Source of the DNA: Diphasiastrum complanatum
Taxonomy: Eukaryota; Streptophyta; Lycopodiopsida; Lycopodiales; Lycopodiaceae
Direction of reading: 5' to 3'
Assembly (NCBI GenBank): GCA_029204225.1
Contig: CM055113.1
Span: forward strand, 4,465,881 to 4,529,880
DNA length: 64,000 bases
Shown: positions 46,152 to 58,199 of the stretch, one piece after another
Layout: each line of letters opens with the position of its first letter
Position numbering within the stretch: the stretch's first letter is position 1
The notes under the pieces: model-generated
Databases searched by the model: none
What the model saw: only the letters and a program-made list of their open reading frames with translations
Told to the model about the DNA's origin: nothing
Position numbers and translations under genes: made by a program

Positions 46152-48898
46152 GGAAAACCATTCAAGAAAGCATTAGAGACATCCATTTGACATAGGATCC
46201 ATCCAAAATGTGATGCAAGTGCAATGATTAGCCTTACTGTGACCATCTTGGCCACGGGTGCAAAAGTTTCCTCATAGTCTATCCTTCTCTCTTGAGCATA
46301 ACCTTTTGCAACTAATCTTGCTTTATGTTTGTTAACACTCCCATTTGCATTCAACTTAAGCTTGAAGACCCACTTGCATCCTATTACATTCCTTTGAGGT
46401 CTATCAACAAGCAACCAAGTTTCATTCTCAATCAAGGAATTATACTCATCCAACATAGCTCTATACCATTCTTTGGAGTTCAATGCATCTTCAACATTAG
46501 ATGGTTCTTCAAAAATAGATAAAGCATAAGAAGTGGATGAGATACCCTCAACTTGCTGCCCTTTGATTTGATATGTGAGCCTTGATGACTCCACTTTTGC
46601 CCTTGAAGATCTCCTTGGTGTGATAGATGGGTTTGGTGCTTGCTCCTCCATGAGCTCCTCCTCAAAACAAAGATCTTGCTCCTCGGCCATCTTCTTCTTG
46701 ATTGTTGGAGCACTTGAGCCTTATTCAAGCATATGCATATGATGTTCATCAAATATAACATCTCTTGAAACAACAAATTTGTTCAAGGATGGGAGATAGA
46801 CTTTGTAACCCTTGCTTGAGCTAGCATATCCAAGCATGATCCCTCTTGGGGAAGATGGATCCTCCTTGGTTCTTGTTTCCAATGGCACATGCACATAACA
46901 TATACACCCAAAAACTTTCAAGTCATTAAGATTTGGTTTCTTTCCATACAACATCTCATAAGGAGTTTTGCCTTCAATTGCTTTGCAAGACACCCTATTC
47001 ATCAAGAAGTTTGCACATACAAGAGACTCACCCCAAAAGGATTTGGGAAAACAAGCATCTAATCTTAAAGCCTTAGAACATTCACATAATGTTCTATTTC
47101 TTCTTTCAACAGCTCCATTTTGTTGAGGAGTGTAAGGACAATAAGTCTCTTTCTTGATCCCTTCCTCCTCACAAAAGGCCTTGAACTCATTGGAGATGAA
47201 TTCTCCACCATTGTCACTTCTAAGAATCTTGATGCTATGATTATGATGCTTTTCCACAAACAGCTTGAACTTTACAAAAGTATCAAATACTCGAGACTTG
47301 AAGGAAAGTAAGAACACCCAGCAATATCTTGAGTAGTCAAAATGAAGGTTAAAAACATGGATGAACCTCCATTAGATTTGGTGCTAGCAATGTGCACATC
47401 CGAGTGTATGAGTTCAAGAGGATGAGATGACTTTGTGATGGAGTTAGGAAACACCTTCTTATGTGCCTTGGATAAAGCACAAGCTTCACAAACATTGTCT
47501 TCCTTCCCAATAGACCTTGGTATGCCTAAAGCATACTCCTCCTTGATCATATCCTCCATGGAACCCGAGTTGACATGTCCAAGTCTTTTGTGCCATAAAG
47601 TGAAGGTAGAAATCTTGCTCTTCTCGGCCAACATGACAACATTAGTATCCACAAATGCATCCAACTTATAAAGTTTGCCAAGTCTAGTGCCCTTAGCCAC
47701 TATCTTACCCTTCTTCTTGATGAAACATTCATTTGAAGCAAAGTTAACATTGAAACCATTTTCTACCATTTGGCCAACACTTAGTAGATTCTTTGTTATT
47801 GTAGGAATGTACAAAACACCTTCTATGTTGATCTTTTTGCAAGATCCTAAGCAAAGGGGAATGCTACCAACTCCTTCAATCTTACAAGCTTCATCATTTG
47901 CTGTATAGATAGGCTTTATAGGTCCATCATAAGATAAGAGAGAAGAGAAAAGCTCCCTTTTGCTAGTCATGTGTGAACTAGCACCCGAGTCAATCCACCA
48001 AGGATCTTCTCCTTTGAAGCTTGTTGAAGAAAATATGGACATCATGAGAGAGTCCTCATGTGAACTCTCCTCCTCCTCCTCTTTGCTTATGTTGGCTTGG
48101 CTTTGATCTTGCTTCCTCTTGAAGCATTCCGAGGCATAATGCCCAATCTTGCTACAATAGTAGCACTTCACCTTTGATTTGTCCTTCTTGACTTTGGTGG
48201 TTGATGGAGATGCCTTTGAGGGTCCTTCTTGATCCTCAATCTTTGAAGACGTCTTGAATGTTGATCCTTTGCCTTTGGACTTGCCTTTGCCTTTGGTGAA
48301 GAGAGCTTGGTCATCTCCACCTTGGATGGAAATCCTATCCATCCTCTCTTGCATTTGGCTCCTTCTTGATTCCTCGGCCATGAGTGTGCGTTGGAGTTCT
48401 TCAAGTATGGGTAGCTTACCCATAATTGCATATCCCTGAGCCAGATTGTCAAATTCAAAGCTTAGTCCATTCAATATGAGTTGGACAAGCTCTTCATCCT
48501 TGATAGGATCACCTATGAAGGCTAGCTCTTTGTTCAATTCCTTTACTCTTAGGATAGCTTCTATAGTTTTGATTCTTCAAAGCTAACATTCTAGTTTGGT
48601 TCTTGGATTCATAGACCTTTTGCAAAGTCTCCCAAGCATCTTGAGCCGAAGTGCAATCTCCTACCTCTCTTAAAAGTTCATTTGCAACATTCATTTTTAT
48701 GCAATGTAGTGCAACATTGCACCTCTTGATGTATTTGGCTTTTTCTTGAGGATGAATAGGTTCACCCTCCTTACCATTTACAATTTTCATCAGATCTTGC
48801 ATGATCATGATGGATTCCATTCTAACTTTCCATATGGAATAGTTAGTTTTGTTGAGCCTTTCATTAGTATCCAAAAGATATGCATTTATAGATCCCAT
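46152..48898 (-). pseudogene. Copia gag-pol, 3'-truncated, copy 2
   Basis: On the minus strand: gag N-terminus (48898-48509), frameshift near 48550, gag C-terminus with zinc knuckle CYYCSKIGHYASEC, protease DSGASSHMT, pre-integrase WHKRLGHVN, integrase start IHSDVH. A frameshift near 47330 follows, then integrase continuation (RSDNGGEF, YTPQQNGAVERRN), an in-frame TAA at 46723-46721, the linker, and the first part of RT (GCKWVFKLK, RLVAKGYAQ, MDVSNAFLNG). The sequence then leaves copia at about 46155, before the RT active site. With its leader, primer site and 5' LTR to about 50310 this is the front two thirds of one element. It is dead through two frameshifts, one stop and loss of RT/RNase H. 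Confidence 0.92.
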
Positions 48899-49696
48899 CT
48901 AGTCTCCTAATCAAGGACTTGACACAAATGAAGGTTACTTCTATTGATTTTATTGAAGATCTACCTTATCCCACTTCTTAGGGACCTGAAAAGATCAGTA
49001 ATAGACTTCCTATAAAGATCTAAGAATGATCTCTAACAAAATCAAATCATAGAATACTATAAACAATGCACTTGCTTGATTGAAGTAGACAATACTAGTA
49101 GAATTGCCCCTCTTTCTATGAAGAACATAAAAGCTTCCAAATGATCTGATTAAGAATGATTTTCAGCTCCTTAATATACTTCAAAATCACTTGTAAAAGA
49201 TCTAAATGGAACTTAATGAGGATGCAACACAATCTACTATCCAATCACAAGCAAAAATTGATCAAAATTGATGAAAAATTGATCTAATTTGGTGCATAAG
49301 TCAAGCAATTGTTGGACTGAACCTAAATCACTTTAGGAGGTGTCCTATACACCTTAGAACAGCCTTGAAGAGTCCCCAAAACTCTAATCTTCCCTCTCCT
49401 TGAATGCTAGAAAGCCTCCTCTATGAAATCACCTCCAAAACTCGCTTAGAAATCAATGCTTGGAGCAAGCAAAACTTGCTATCTTGGTAATGTGAATTGA
49501 ATTCAACTTTGCCTCTGGTTCTAGACACCTAAACACATGCAAATAAAGTCACACAACACCAATCTCCAATGTATTTGACTCACTTTGAGTTCTAGAATCA
49601 ATGCTAGATGCTAAGATCCAATCTACACAAGATTTAGATAAAAAATTGTGATCAAATTGAATGAAAACCAAGGATTTAGCTCATTTCAGCCTTTAG
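48899..49696 (-). other. Leader of the copia element
   Basis: Non-coding region between gag and primer site. The part up to 49428 is duplicated at 36008-36537. Confidence 0.7.
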
Positions 49697-49708
49697 ACTC
49701 TGATACCA
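49697..49708 (-). other. Met-type primer-binding site of the copia element
   Basis: The complement reads TGGTATCAGAG, directly abutting the LTR end. Confidence 0.85.
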
Positions 49709-50310
49709 TGTAAAAATTACAGCAAATAAGGATCCTAAAACACTTAAAATGATGATGGAAACAATAGATTATGATCTCATAAGATTGGCACAAGTTGAAC
49801 CATCAAAATCCATCAAAAATCTAAGTTTGAACCTCACTAAATGGCCCAAATCTTTGAAGAAGCCTTCACACATGTGAAAGTACAGTCTCCCACAGTCTGA
49901 GTACTGTACACTAGACCTACATTCAATTCTATAATCATTAGTAATCACAAGAACTCAAACAATTATGAACATAGAGAGTAATTGCACCATTATGAGAGAA
50001 AAATCATGAAATTGCTTGATTTATTTTGGTGAGATATCATCACCTATATATACATGATCCATCACGGTTTCGGGCAGGTATGAGTAGCCCTAAACCTATC
50101 GCTAATGCTAATTTTGGTGGATCTTTCATCCCTATCAAGTTAGGGTTGGAATCTTGGAGATCCCTCAACAATGCAAAAATTACCAAAAATAGCTCCTATT
50201 TTTTCTCTTTTGTATCTAAGCATAATTTGGACTCATTCCAAAGGTTCTAACACTTAGGTCTACTTGAGAACATCCTTATGAATGGAATCCTAAATCATTT
50301 GGCACGTGTG
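49709..50310 (-). mobile_element. 5' LTR of the copia element (outer end approximate)
   Basis: The inner end (49709, TGTAAAAATTAC on the plus strand) is fixed by the primer site. A TATA box (TATATATAGG on the minus strand) lies at about 50041-50052. The outer end is not fixed, as no second LTR is present. Confidence 0.65.
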
Positions 50311-50331
50311 ACAAGCCACATCATGAATATG

Positions 50332-50562
50332 ATTGCTATATAATGCTATGTAGTGCAGATTAAATTTTGGCATCACTGGGTGGATGTCTGATTTTCAAGA
50401 TCAAATTTTTTTTGAATTTGGATATCGAAAAATCACGAATTTTCAGAGCCAATCTTGTATCGAAAAATTCTGATTTTTTGACCCAATGGTAACGAAATCC
50501 GTCCCTTAATATTATGCGATTGCTATGTAATGCTATGTAGTGCGGATTAAATTTTGGCATGA
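50332..50562. repeat. 43 bp direct repeat pair
   Basis: A gattgctat-taatgctatgtag phrase followed by attaaattttggcat occurs at about 50332-50375 and 50518-50562, with 143 bp between. The second copy leads into the shared segment. Confidence 0.75.
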
Positions 50563-51778
50563 TATGTACTGTTGTTTTGAAATCACATGTTACTTTTGTT
50601 TTGAAATCACATGTAATGGAAATTGATGGAATGTCATAATACTTTGTTGTGGTAATCCAAATTCTTGGGATCTTGTAAGAGCATTCAGAGTTTGTCGATC
50701 CTTTTGGAGCAGTCCCTGGTTACAGTTCAAGAACTCCTTGTTGATTCTACTCTATCTAAGTAGTTATCTAACAAAGCATCACCTAAAATATTTAAGTCAC
50801 TGTCTAAGATGCTAGAAAAGTGGAGTTATCAAGCTATCTACGACATTGTGACTATGGAGCTATCTAACGAATGTTAATGAACTATATACACAATGATGTG
50901 TAATCATCTTCGGATGTTCAGACCCTTAGAGCTAATATTTGGCTAGGAGGTCTTGTACCATAGGCCTCTTAATGAATTAGTGATGTCCATGTGTTTTCAT
51001 TTTTCAGAACTATTAAAGACCAAAATGAACAATTAAAGGCATGGTCCAATTTATGGGTCTGTTCCTTTCTTATTGAAGGTGTGAAGCTTCTCAATGTGTC
51101 ACTTAATTTCACATGCTCTTACTTTCAAGGAGTATTATTACTGGTTTTCAGGCGCCTCCACACAAGGCTTTCTTTAATGCTCCATCGCGCTTCTCATCCT
51201 CTGATATCTATGAACTATCGTTTTCTCCATTCACGAACATTCGAATGGTCGTTGAAGGAATTCAAGACTCTTGAAAGATTGGTATTATATTGTTTCATTT
51301 TCCAGCAAGTAGCATCAAGAGATATCAATTTCTCATAGCACCTGAAAATGTTCTGGCGTCAGCATCGGATCAACCTCCCAAATGGTCGAGCCTCACACAA
51401 TGCATGCCCAGTTGGTTTGCCAGTTCAGTCAAGGAGGGATGGTGTTTTTGCATCTTGTTACAGGCAAATTGCTTCTCCATATACAGGCACAGGAAGGAAT
51501 ACGTTTCACGATGGTCTACACACGACTGACAACAACAGGTCTACCATTTATCCACTATGGCCCTCATCACTCATCCATCGCTACATGAGGGCGCCTTTAA
51601 TAAGCCTTCATGCACTACCAACCAATCTACTTTCAATCGTTAGAGATTTGCGTGCATTTTCCACGCTGCCCTTCATCCATCAACATATTGCCAACAACAC
51701 AACTTCTTCGATCTGAGCATCAGATCACATTAGGAACTATGTCAAAGCACGTTAGGTGGAGTGCGTCAGATTGGGTTA
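50554..51778. other. Unidentified shared segment, copy 2
   Basis: Sister of 36551-37776, with about 17 substitutions over 1.2 kb by eye. No recognised coding domain. Confidence 0.4.
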
Positions 51779-52021
<243 letters not shown>

Positions 52022-52024
52022 CAA

Positions 52025-53098
52025 CGTTTGGGAAACACGCAACGTTTTTCTGTGTTTGATCAGGAAATAAGTTGTCAGCAACCGTATAGTGTCATTTAAA
52101 AACTGTGTACCTCGGTCGCTTACTAGTTCGAGTGGACAACCATATCTGGTGATGATATATTTGAATAAGAACATCGCGACAGTTTTTGCATCGTTTCGTT
52201 TCGTCGCCTCTGCTTCAATGTCCTTGGTAGCATAATCCGTTGCAACTAGAATGTAACGACAGTTCATATGTCGGGTAACAGGTTTGATTGGACCGACAAA
52301 GTCAATCCCCCACTTCTCGAATGGTGCAAGAGACAGGATTGCTGTCAACTGCCAATTCATTGCTTTTGTAGACTTACCAGATCTCTAGCATGGATCACAT
52401 GAACGAATAAAGTTTGACACATCCTTGAACATTGTTGGCCACCAGTACTTGGCAGTCAATATCTTATTAATTGTATTCTTCAAAGCAAAATGTCCACCAG
52501 CATCTTCTGAGTGTAAGGCCTTAACGACCTTTTTAATGTCTTTAGTTTTGAGACATCTTCGTAGTTGACGGTCAGCACCAAGCTTGTACAGAACATTGTT
52601 AATAATTGTATAAGGTGCTACCTTATATTGAAAAACTGTCTTTTGCTCCAAATCGTAACCATCCGGATATATTTGATCCTTAAGATAAGTAATGATATCA
52701 GAATATAGCGAATTTGTAGATGAAATCTTGAACAAATGTCCGTCTGGAAAATCATCATTGATACGGTCTTTAGTTTTTCCAGTGCTGAGTCGCAATTGAT
52801 AATCAACATTCGTATGATATTTCCCTTGACAAAGCTCTACTTGATAAGTGAATTCCTGCAGAAGTAGAACCCATCGAGCAATTTGTCTTGATAGATCCGG
52901 TTTATTTACAAGATACTTAAGAGCATAATGATCCACATGAAAAATAAATGCATATCCCAGCAAGTAATGCCGAAATTTTTTAACAGTGAAAATCATGCCA
53001 AGTGCTTCCCTTTCTATAGCCGAATAATTATTCTCTGATGCACTGAGCTGTTGACTCACATAGTAGATGGGATGATCTTTCTTCCAGTCGTCCTTCTA
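52025..53098 (-). pseudogene. Ty3/gypsy RNase H-integrase fragment, copy 2
   Basis: The minus strand starts near 53090 with a gypsy RNase H (WKKDHPIYYVSQQLS, YSAIEREALGMIF, KFRHYLLGY), then linker, zinc-binding HHCC, TAG stop at 52385-52387, and integrase core to SDRGTQFLND. RT lies outside. It is longer than copy 1, which starts at the linker. Upstream of 53090 a stop and unrelated sequence end the similarity. Confidence 0.92.
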
Positions 53099-53337
53099 AC
53101 TTAGGAATACTTGACATATATCAAAACATGATACACCGAGTGTAACTAAGAGAAGAGATATTGAAGAAGTCTAATGCTAGTAAGCAATCAAGACGAACAC
53201 AGACAGAAGCTCCGCTTGCGTGCGAGAAGACCCAATTGTCTACTAGTGAAGCGAGATTACTACTCGTGAGAGAACCGTGCTTCTCTCATGCCAACACACT
53301 GCGTGGATTCGCATGTAGTGCCCTGAAGAAATAAGAG
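53099..53337. other. Left half of the sequence into which the gag-only element inserted
   Basis: No gene. Continues at 57900 after the insertion; together the two halves may form a plus-strand LTR ending near 58183. Confidence 0.4.
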
Positions 53338-53342
53338 AAAAT

Positions 53343-53598
53343 TGTGAAAAATACAGATCCTAAGTGGATCTAAACTCCAAGATCATTGGCTTGAATGCTT
53401 GCACTCCAAACTACATAAGCTAGGAATTGGCAACACATTCTATGCTACCTAGAATGCAAAGAACTTGATCAAAAAGCATTTATCACAAATGGAAACTTCC
53501 ATAAACATCAAGTGCGGCCCAAAATAGCATTATACAGTCCATAATACATCAGCCTACCACTTTTGGAAAGCACCTAAGATCATACACACAAAGCTTGA
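53343..53598 (-). mobile_element. Partial 3' LTR (last 256 bp)
   Basis: Matches 57248-57503 over its whole length by eye, and the family LTR at 7382-8036 more distantly. The upstream part including the TATA region is absent. Confidence 0.9.
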
Positions 53599-56140
53599 CC
53601 ACTTCAATACCTTTCAAGATCTGAATGAATTCATGTACTTGATCATACAAACCAGCAATGATAACTATTCCATCTCCAAGATCCAAAGGATGCAAAACTA
53701 TGGAACTAGTTTTATTGAAATTTGACAATTTCAACACATTGACATAACAATGTTCATACATGAGATTAGGCAAGTGAGGTAGAGTAAGAAGACACTTCCT
53801 TGCAGCTCCAAAGACCTTACTTGAACCTTCAAGAACCTGTAAAAACAGATCCAAAATGCCTTGACCATTTGTCTCTTCTTTGATGCTTTTCACTAGCTTC
53901 GAATTGCCACTTGTCTCTTGGTGTTGATGAAGCAATCCAAGATCAACCTCTTGATCTTCCAATAAGACATCAAAGATCTTGCATATGTGAACATCTTCAG
54001 ATCTGAAACTCTGAAGATACTCCCTCTCAAACACATGATTAAGATCCCACAAGATCTCATCAATGCTCAAATTTGACCCTTCACTATAGTTAGTGAAAAC
54101 AATGCCACCATCATAAACCAAAAGATAGATTCCAACATTTCCATTTAACATGAAGTAGAGTAGGTGAAGATGAGTATCAAACCTAATCAAAACAGCCCTC
54201 TTGAGTTCATAACAAACCTCAATAAGCTCACCAATGATATCTCCCTTGCCTTGAAGAAGTTGCCACTTGAGTTGCTCCATGTAGTCTTCTTCAACCAACC
54301 TTTTGCCATCTTGACCATGAATGAACAATCCACCACAATCATAGAATGCTTTGAGTTGATGAAGAGATGTTAGATCCATGCTTTGGATCTTCCCAAGAAC
54401 CACTCTTCCATTGCCCTTTCCTTCACAAGACTCCCTCTTAATGCTAGCACCACAAAAGTTAGAAACCTCCCTCTTGATAGTTGCACCATAAGAAGTAGAA
54501 GACTCTTGAATATTAGAAGCCAAGAAAAGAATCCTTAGTACCTTCAACATAAGAGTGATTGAAGTACTCTCTCTTTTCAAACATGAACTTCTACTCAATG
54601 ATTTAGGTAATGAGTCATATGATAATGATTCTTCCTCACTATCGTTCATAAAAACATCATTCAAAGTACATCCTACTTTGAACACTTCACATACTTCTCT
54701 TCCTTTTGACTTGTGATCTCCCTCACCAAGTCTCATGATAGAAACCTTTGATCTACTCTTTTTATGAAGAAATGTGACACCACTTGTTGCACAAATGACT
54801 TTATCACAAAAAGATGTAAAAGAACCATTTCCTTCAAGCATGCTCAAAGCACCATCATCTTTTCCCACATGATTACATACATCAATATGAAAAGAATTAG
54901 AAGAACAACCATCTTCTTGCAAAGAATGACACTTAGCATCTCCATCTTTTTCCATATGAACAAACAAGTCATTAGCAACAATCACTTCCAAAGAAGAATC
55001 TTCATCAACTCCATTGATGAAGTTAGCTCCTTCCTTACCTTTTCCATTTTTGCACTTGCCATCTAGCACCATTGAAGAACCAACAAGCCTTGGAAGTCCA
55101 TGAGTAGAAGAGTACAAACATGATGCTAATTTAGCTCCACATGACTCCATATGACTAGTAGGTAACACTAGTGCATCTTCAAGATCCAATGGATCCAAAA
55201 AATTGACCATAGATTCACCAAAGCTTGCCAAGTTAGCACAACAATTATCATCTCCAAGAAGTACATTATATCTCAACCTAGATCTAGCATTTTGTTTCTT
55301 ATGGCATTCATTTGCAAAATGTCCTTTCACTCCACAATAAAAACATTTGAACTTGGACTTATCTTGCTTCCTACTTTGCAAAGAAGAAGAATGCTTTCCA
55401 TGCTCCAAACTACCTTGCTTGGACCACTTGCCTTTGAACTTGCCCTTTGTGAAAAGAGCTTCTTCATCTCCACCTTGTGTTGATGCACCACCACCTTTGG
55501 CTTGCAACCTATGCTCTTCAGCCACCAAGATCTCTTGCAAGTCATTGACACTTGGCAAGGACTTTTGTATAGCAAAGCATTGTACAAGGTTAGAATGTTC
55601 ATCAAGCAAACCATTCAACATGACTTGAACTAGTTCCCCATCCTTTATGCTTTCATCTATGCATGCTAGATCATCATTCAAGGATTTAACCTTCAAGACA
55701 AATGAATGTGCACTCTCTCCCTCTCTTTGACAACTTTGGAAGATTTGCCTTCTTAGGGTGAGAACCCTAGATGTGGATTTGGACTCATAGATCTTCTTCA
55801 AAGCATTCCATGCTTCACTTGAAGAAGTACATTTACCAACTTCTTTAAGAAGTTCATTGGTAACATTCATCTTTATGATATGTAAGGCTCTTTTAGCCCT
55901 TCTATCAAAATTTAGTTGCTCTTGAAGAATTAGAGGTCTTTCTTCAATTCCCACAACTATATCCATTAGCTCATTCAACTCTAGTAAAGACTCCATCCTC
56001 ACTTTCCAAGTTGAATAGTTTGTAGAGTTTAACCTCTCTTTAGCTTCCAACATGATTCCACCATTGGATGTCATGATGCTAAAATCTTCTTGTGTCCTTA
56101 GGCTCTGTTCTAATGCACCTAGCACTCTCCTTTCTCTCAA
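53549..56140 (-). CDS. Copia gag with a long unidentified C-terminal extension
   Basis: 863 residues without a stop. Residues about 25-280 are a copia gag: LNSTNYSTWKVRMESL near 37, an ALHIIKMNV stretch near 85, and zinc knuckle C266-C269-H274-C279 (CX2CX4HX4C). This would form the particle and bind element RNA. No protease DSG, integrase or RT follows. Instead about 570 residues of unknown type run to the LTR: a Cys/Asp-rich part, two related SIKRES or TIKREV phrases, then a more hydrophobic part (VCYELKRAVLIRFDTHLHLL, GIYLLVYDGGIVFTNY, VIIAGLYDQVHEFIQ). The last dozen residues (YDLRCFPKVVG) are encoded by the LTR. The ATG choice is uncertain; a later Met (residue 23 or 30) may be used. The extension could be a captured gene or an element-specific protein. 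Confidence 0.8.
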   Translation of the reverse strand: MRERRVLGALEQSLRTQEDFSIMTSNGGIMLEAKERLNSTNYSTWKVRMESLLELNELMDIVVGIEERPLILQEQLNFDRRAKRALHIIKMNVTNELLKEVGKCTSSSEAWNALKKIYESKSTSRVLTLRRQIFQSCQREGESAHSFVLKVKSLNDDLACIDESIKDGELVQVMLNGLLDEHSNLVQCFAIQKSLPSVNDLQEILVAEEHRLQAKGGGASTQGGDEEALFTKGKFKGKWSKQGSLEHGKHSSSLQSRKQDKSKFKCFYCGVKGHFANECHKKQNARSRLRYNVLLGDDNCCANLASFGESMVNFLDPLDLEDALVLPTSHMESCGAKLASCLYSSTHGLPRLVGSSMVLDGKCKNGKGKEGANFINGVDEDSSLEVIVANDLFVHMEKDGDAKCHSLQEDGCSSNSFHIDVCNHVGKDDGALSMLEGNGSFTSFCDKVICATSGVTFLHKKSRSKVSIMRLGEGDHKSKGREVCEVFKVGCTLNDVFMNDSEEESLSYDSLPKSLSRSSCLKRESTSITLMLKVLRILFLASNIQESSTSYGATIKREVSNFCGASIKRESCEGKGNGRVVLGKIQSMDLTSLHQLKAFYDCGGLFIHGQDGKRLVEEDYMEQLKWQLLQGKGDIIGELIEVCYELKRAVLIRFDTHLHLLYFMLNGNVGIYLLVYDGGIVFTNYSEGSNLSIDEILWDLNHVFEREYLQSFRSEDVHICKIFDVLLEDQEVDLGLLHQHQETSGNSKLVKSIKEETNGQGILDLFLQVLEGSSKVFGAARKCLLTLPHLPNLMYEHCYVNVLKLSNFNKTSSIVLHPLDLGDGIVIIAGLYDQVHEFIQILKGIEVVKLCVYDLRCFPKVVG

Positions 56141-57235
56141 TAAATGAAGAAGGAGAAGATCTTAAAAGATTTAGAACCCTAAATGACCTCTATCTTGAAA
56201 CTATTTGGCTTTCAAGCATAGAAAGGAAGATTGAAACACATGCAACACTTTGCACACACTAAGAATGGATTACAAACTCAAACCAACCTGAACACACTCT
56301 TGCTTAAGCTCTCAAACTTTCCAGCAAGTGACCAAATCAAGTTATGGTGTGAAGAGTTACTTGCATTCTTAGAAAATACCCAAAACTAGGATGCCAAAAT
56401 TACCTAGTAATGAACAAACTTGATCAACATATGATCACCACACTAAGATATTGATTCAACCTGTAAAACCACATGTAAACCACACTTCTAAAAGTTTATA
56501 AACTCCAGCAAGTGATAAATACAAGATTTAGAGGTGAATGAATGAGCACACTTAGTGAATCACAAGACTAGCTTCACTATCTTGTCAAATCTTGGTGTTT
56601 AGATGTAGATCTAAGATCACTTCACATGAGAATGTTCCTCAACCTGTTAAGAACCTGAAAACACACTTGCATAATGGTTAACACCTTCCAGCAAATGCTC
56701 CAATCAAATTACATAAGGAGAGTTACTTACATGCTCAACAAAGTACACCAAAATTTATGCCAAAATTGATGACAATCTTTACAATATGCTCTTCACAATG
56801 GAGCTTACAATATGTTCACCCAAAAAAGGGGATCTTTCATCCAAATGGGAGCTTTGCTCAGCCTTTAGGAGAATTACAACTCACTCAAAAGAGCATTTGT
56901 CATCCACTTAAGGAGAAGTTTCATCCACTTAAGGAGAGTGTTCATCCAAGAATGGAGATTGTCAACAATAGGATTGAAAAGAACATTGTTAGTATTGAAT
57001 ATGCACAAGCCTCACAATCACAAATGATTAGGTGTTATGATCTGATCCAAAATAGTTTCTTTTCAGCCTCTGATCTTCAATAGACCTGAAATATGCTTTT
57101 GATCCACAAGTTCAACTCACAAAACAAAGGTTAGTAAGATTTGATCAACAAAGCGATGCAAAATCATGCTAGAACTTGATCAAACATCCAAATATCACCA
57201 AAAATGGAATACTTACTATGAATAGAAGCCAACCA
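56141..57235 (-). other. Leader of the gag-only element, with diverged internal repeats
   Basis: Phrases with aacctg, acaca, cttccagcaa and atcaaattac recur near 56285-56400, 56459-56520 and 56640-56760. A 23 bp unit containing catccacttaaggagaa occurs twice near 56897-56940. The plus-strand frame 56757-57083 looks fortuitous. Confidence 0.5.
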
Positions 57236-57247
57236 GCTCTGATACCA
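57236..57247 (-). other. Met-type primer-binding site
   Basis: The complement reads TGGTATCAGAGC, directly abutting the LTR. Confidence 0.9.
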
Positions 57248-57894
57248 TGTGAAAAATACAGATCCTAAGTGGATCTAAACTCCAAGATCATTGGCTTGAA
57301 TGCTTGCACTCCAAACTACATAAGCTAGGAATTGGCAACACATTCTATGCTACCTAGAATGCAAAGAACTTGATCAAAAAGCATTTATCACAAATGGAAA
57401 CTTCCATAAACATCAAGTGCGGCCCAAAATAGCATTATACAGTCCATAATACATCAGCCTACCACTTTTGGAAAGCACCTAAGATCATACACACAAAGCT
57501 TGAACTCAATCACTACACAATGCCAACAATGGAAGGAGAACCCAATAGAAAAATCTCTCATTAAGCAAATGAATACAATGGATCTGCTCCAACCTGTTTC
57601 TCCACGGCCTACCTGCTATATATAGCTGAGAGAGATGACTCTCTCTCCTCTCTCTAGACCCTCCTTACCTAAAATATGCCCTATATAGGTAAAATTGGCA
57701 TATATGTCCAAAATACATGAAAATGGACTCATTTCGAAGGTCTTGAAGTTTGACACTTCTTCATACTGAAAAAATACACTTACTAAAAATATCTAGACCT
57801 GTTTCACACGTGTGAAAAGTCAGATCCTAAACTATGTGCCATTTTTAGCAATTTTGGCCTAAAACTAGACAAGGAAATGTTGACAATTTTCACA
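57248..57894 (-). mobile_element. Full 5' LTR (647 bp) of the gag-only element
   Basis: Minus-strand TGTGAAAATTG to TTTTTCACA, same family as 7382-8036. TATA box TATATATAG is the complement of about 57616-57624. Confidence 0.92.
57616..57624 (-). promoter_or_regulatory. TATA box of the gag-only element LTR
   Basis: CTATATATAG on the minus strand, about 270 bp into the LTR, with a GA-rich stretch just upstream. Confidence 0.6.
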
Positions 57895-57899
57895 AAAAT

Positions 57900-58183
57900 C
57901 AATATAGATTATTTTCTAGTTGTGTCTGATCTTGGATGTTGAATGCTTATGTTGTTTATTTTATTATGTCTGAGTTTTCTTGTTTCCTTTGAATTTCGCA
58001 CCTTGGTCGAAATTAAGTCGAATGCTGTATTAATTTTATGAACGTAGATCCGTAGTAACTGACTACTCTCTGGAGGATTGCAGGAGTGTTTCAGCTAGCA
58101 GTGCCCAACAAACGCATCTGAACTCCATCCGAATCTTGAAAGAGAGTCGTGACTGTTTAGTGAATTTTCTCCCCTAGATTCAT
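57900..58183 (+). mobile_element. Probable LTR end interrupted by the gag-only element
   Basis: Followed by TGGTATCAGAGCA at 58187-58199, a Met-type primer site on the plus strand. Its left half would be before 53338. Confidence 0.45.
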
Positions 58184-58186
58184 TAG

Positions 58187-58199
58187 TGGTATCAGAGCA
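58187..58199 (+). other. Met-type primer-binding site
   Basis: TGGTATCAGAGCA. No gag frame follows. Confidence 0.6.

Larger units (their letters stand above)
53338..57899 (-). mobile_element. Non-autonomous copia-type element with target duplication
   Basis: The element spans 53343-57894. Five-base direct repeats AAAAT lie at 53338-53342 and 57895-57899. Minus-strand order is full 5' LTR (57248-57894), primer site (57247-57236), leader, one large ORF (56140-53549) and a partial 3' LTR (53343-53598). The partial LTR equals the last 256 bp of the full one with no difference seen, so insertion was recent. Pol, polypurine tract and the first 391 bp of the 3' LTR are missing. It can only have moved with enzymes from another copia element. 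Confidence 0.9.

Noticed and set aside
53549-56140. Host gene of 863 residues
   Set aside because: It starts with copia gag and zinc knuckle, lies between a primer site and LTR, and the element has target duplications.
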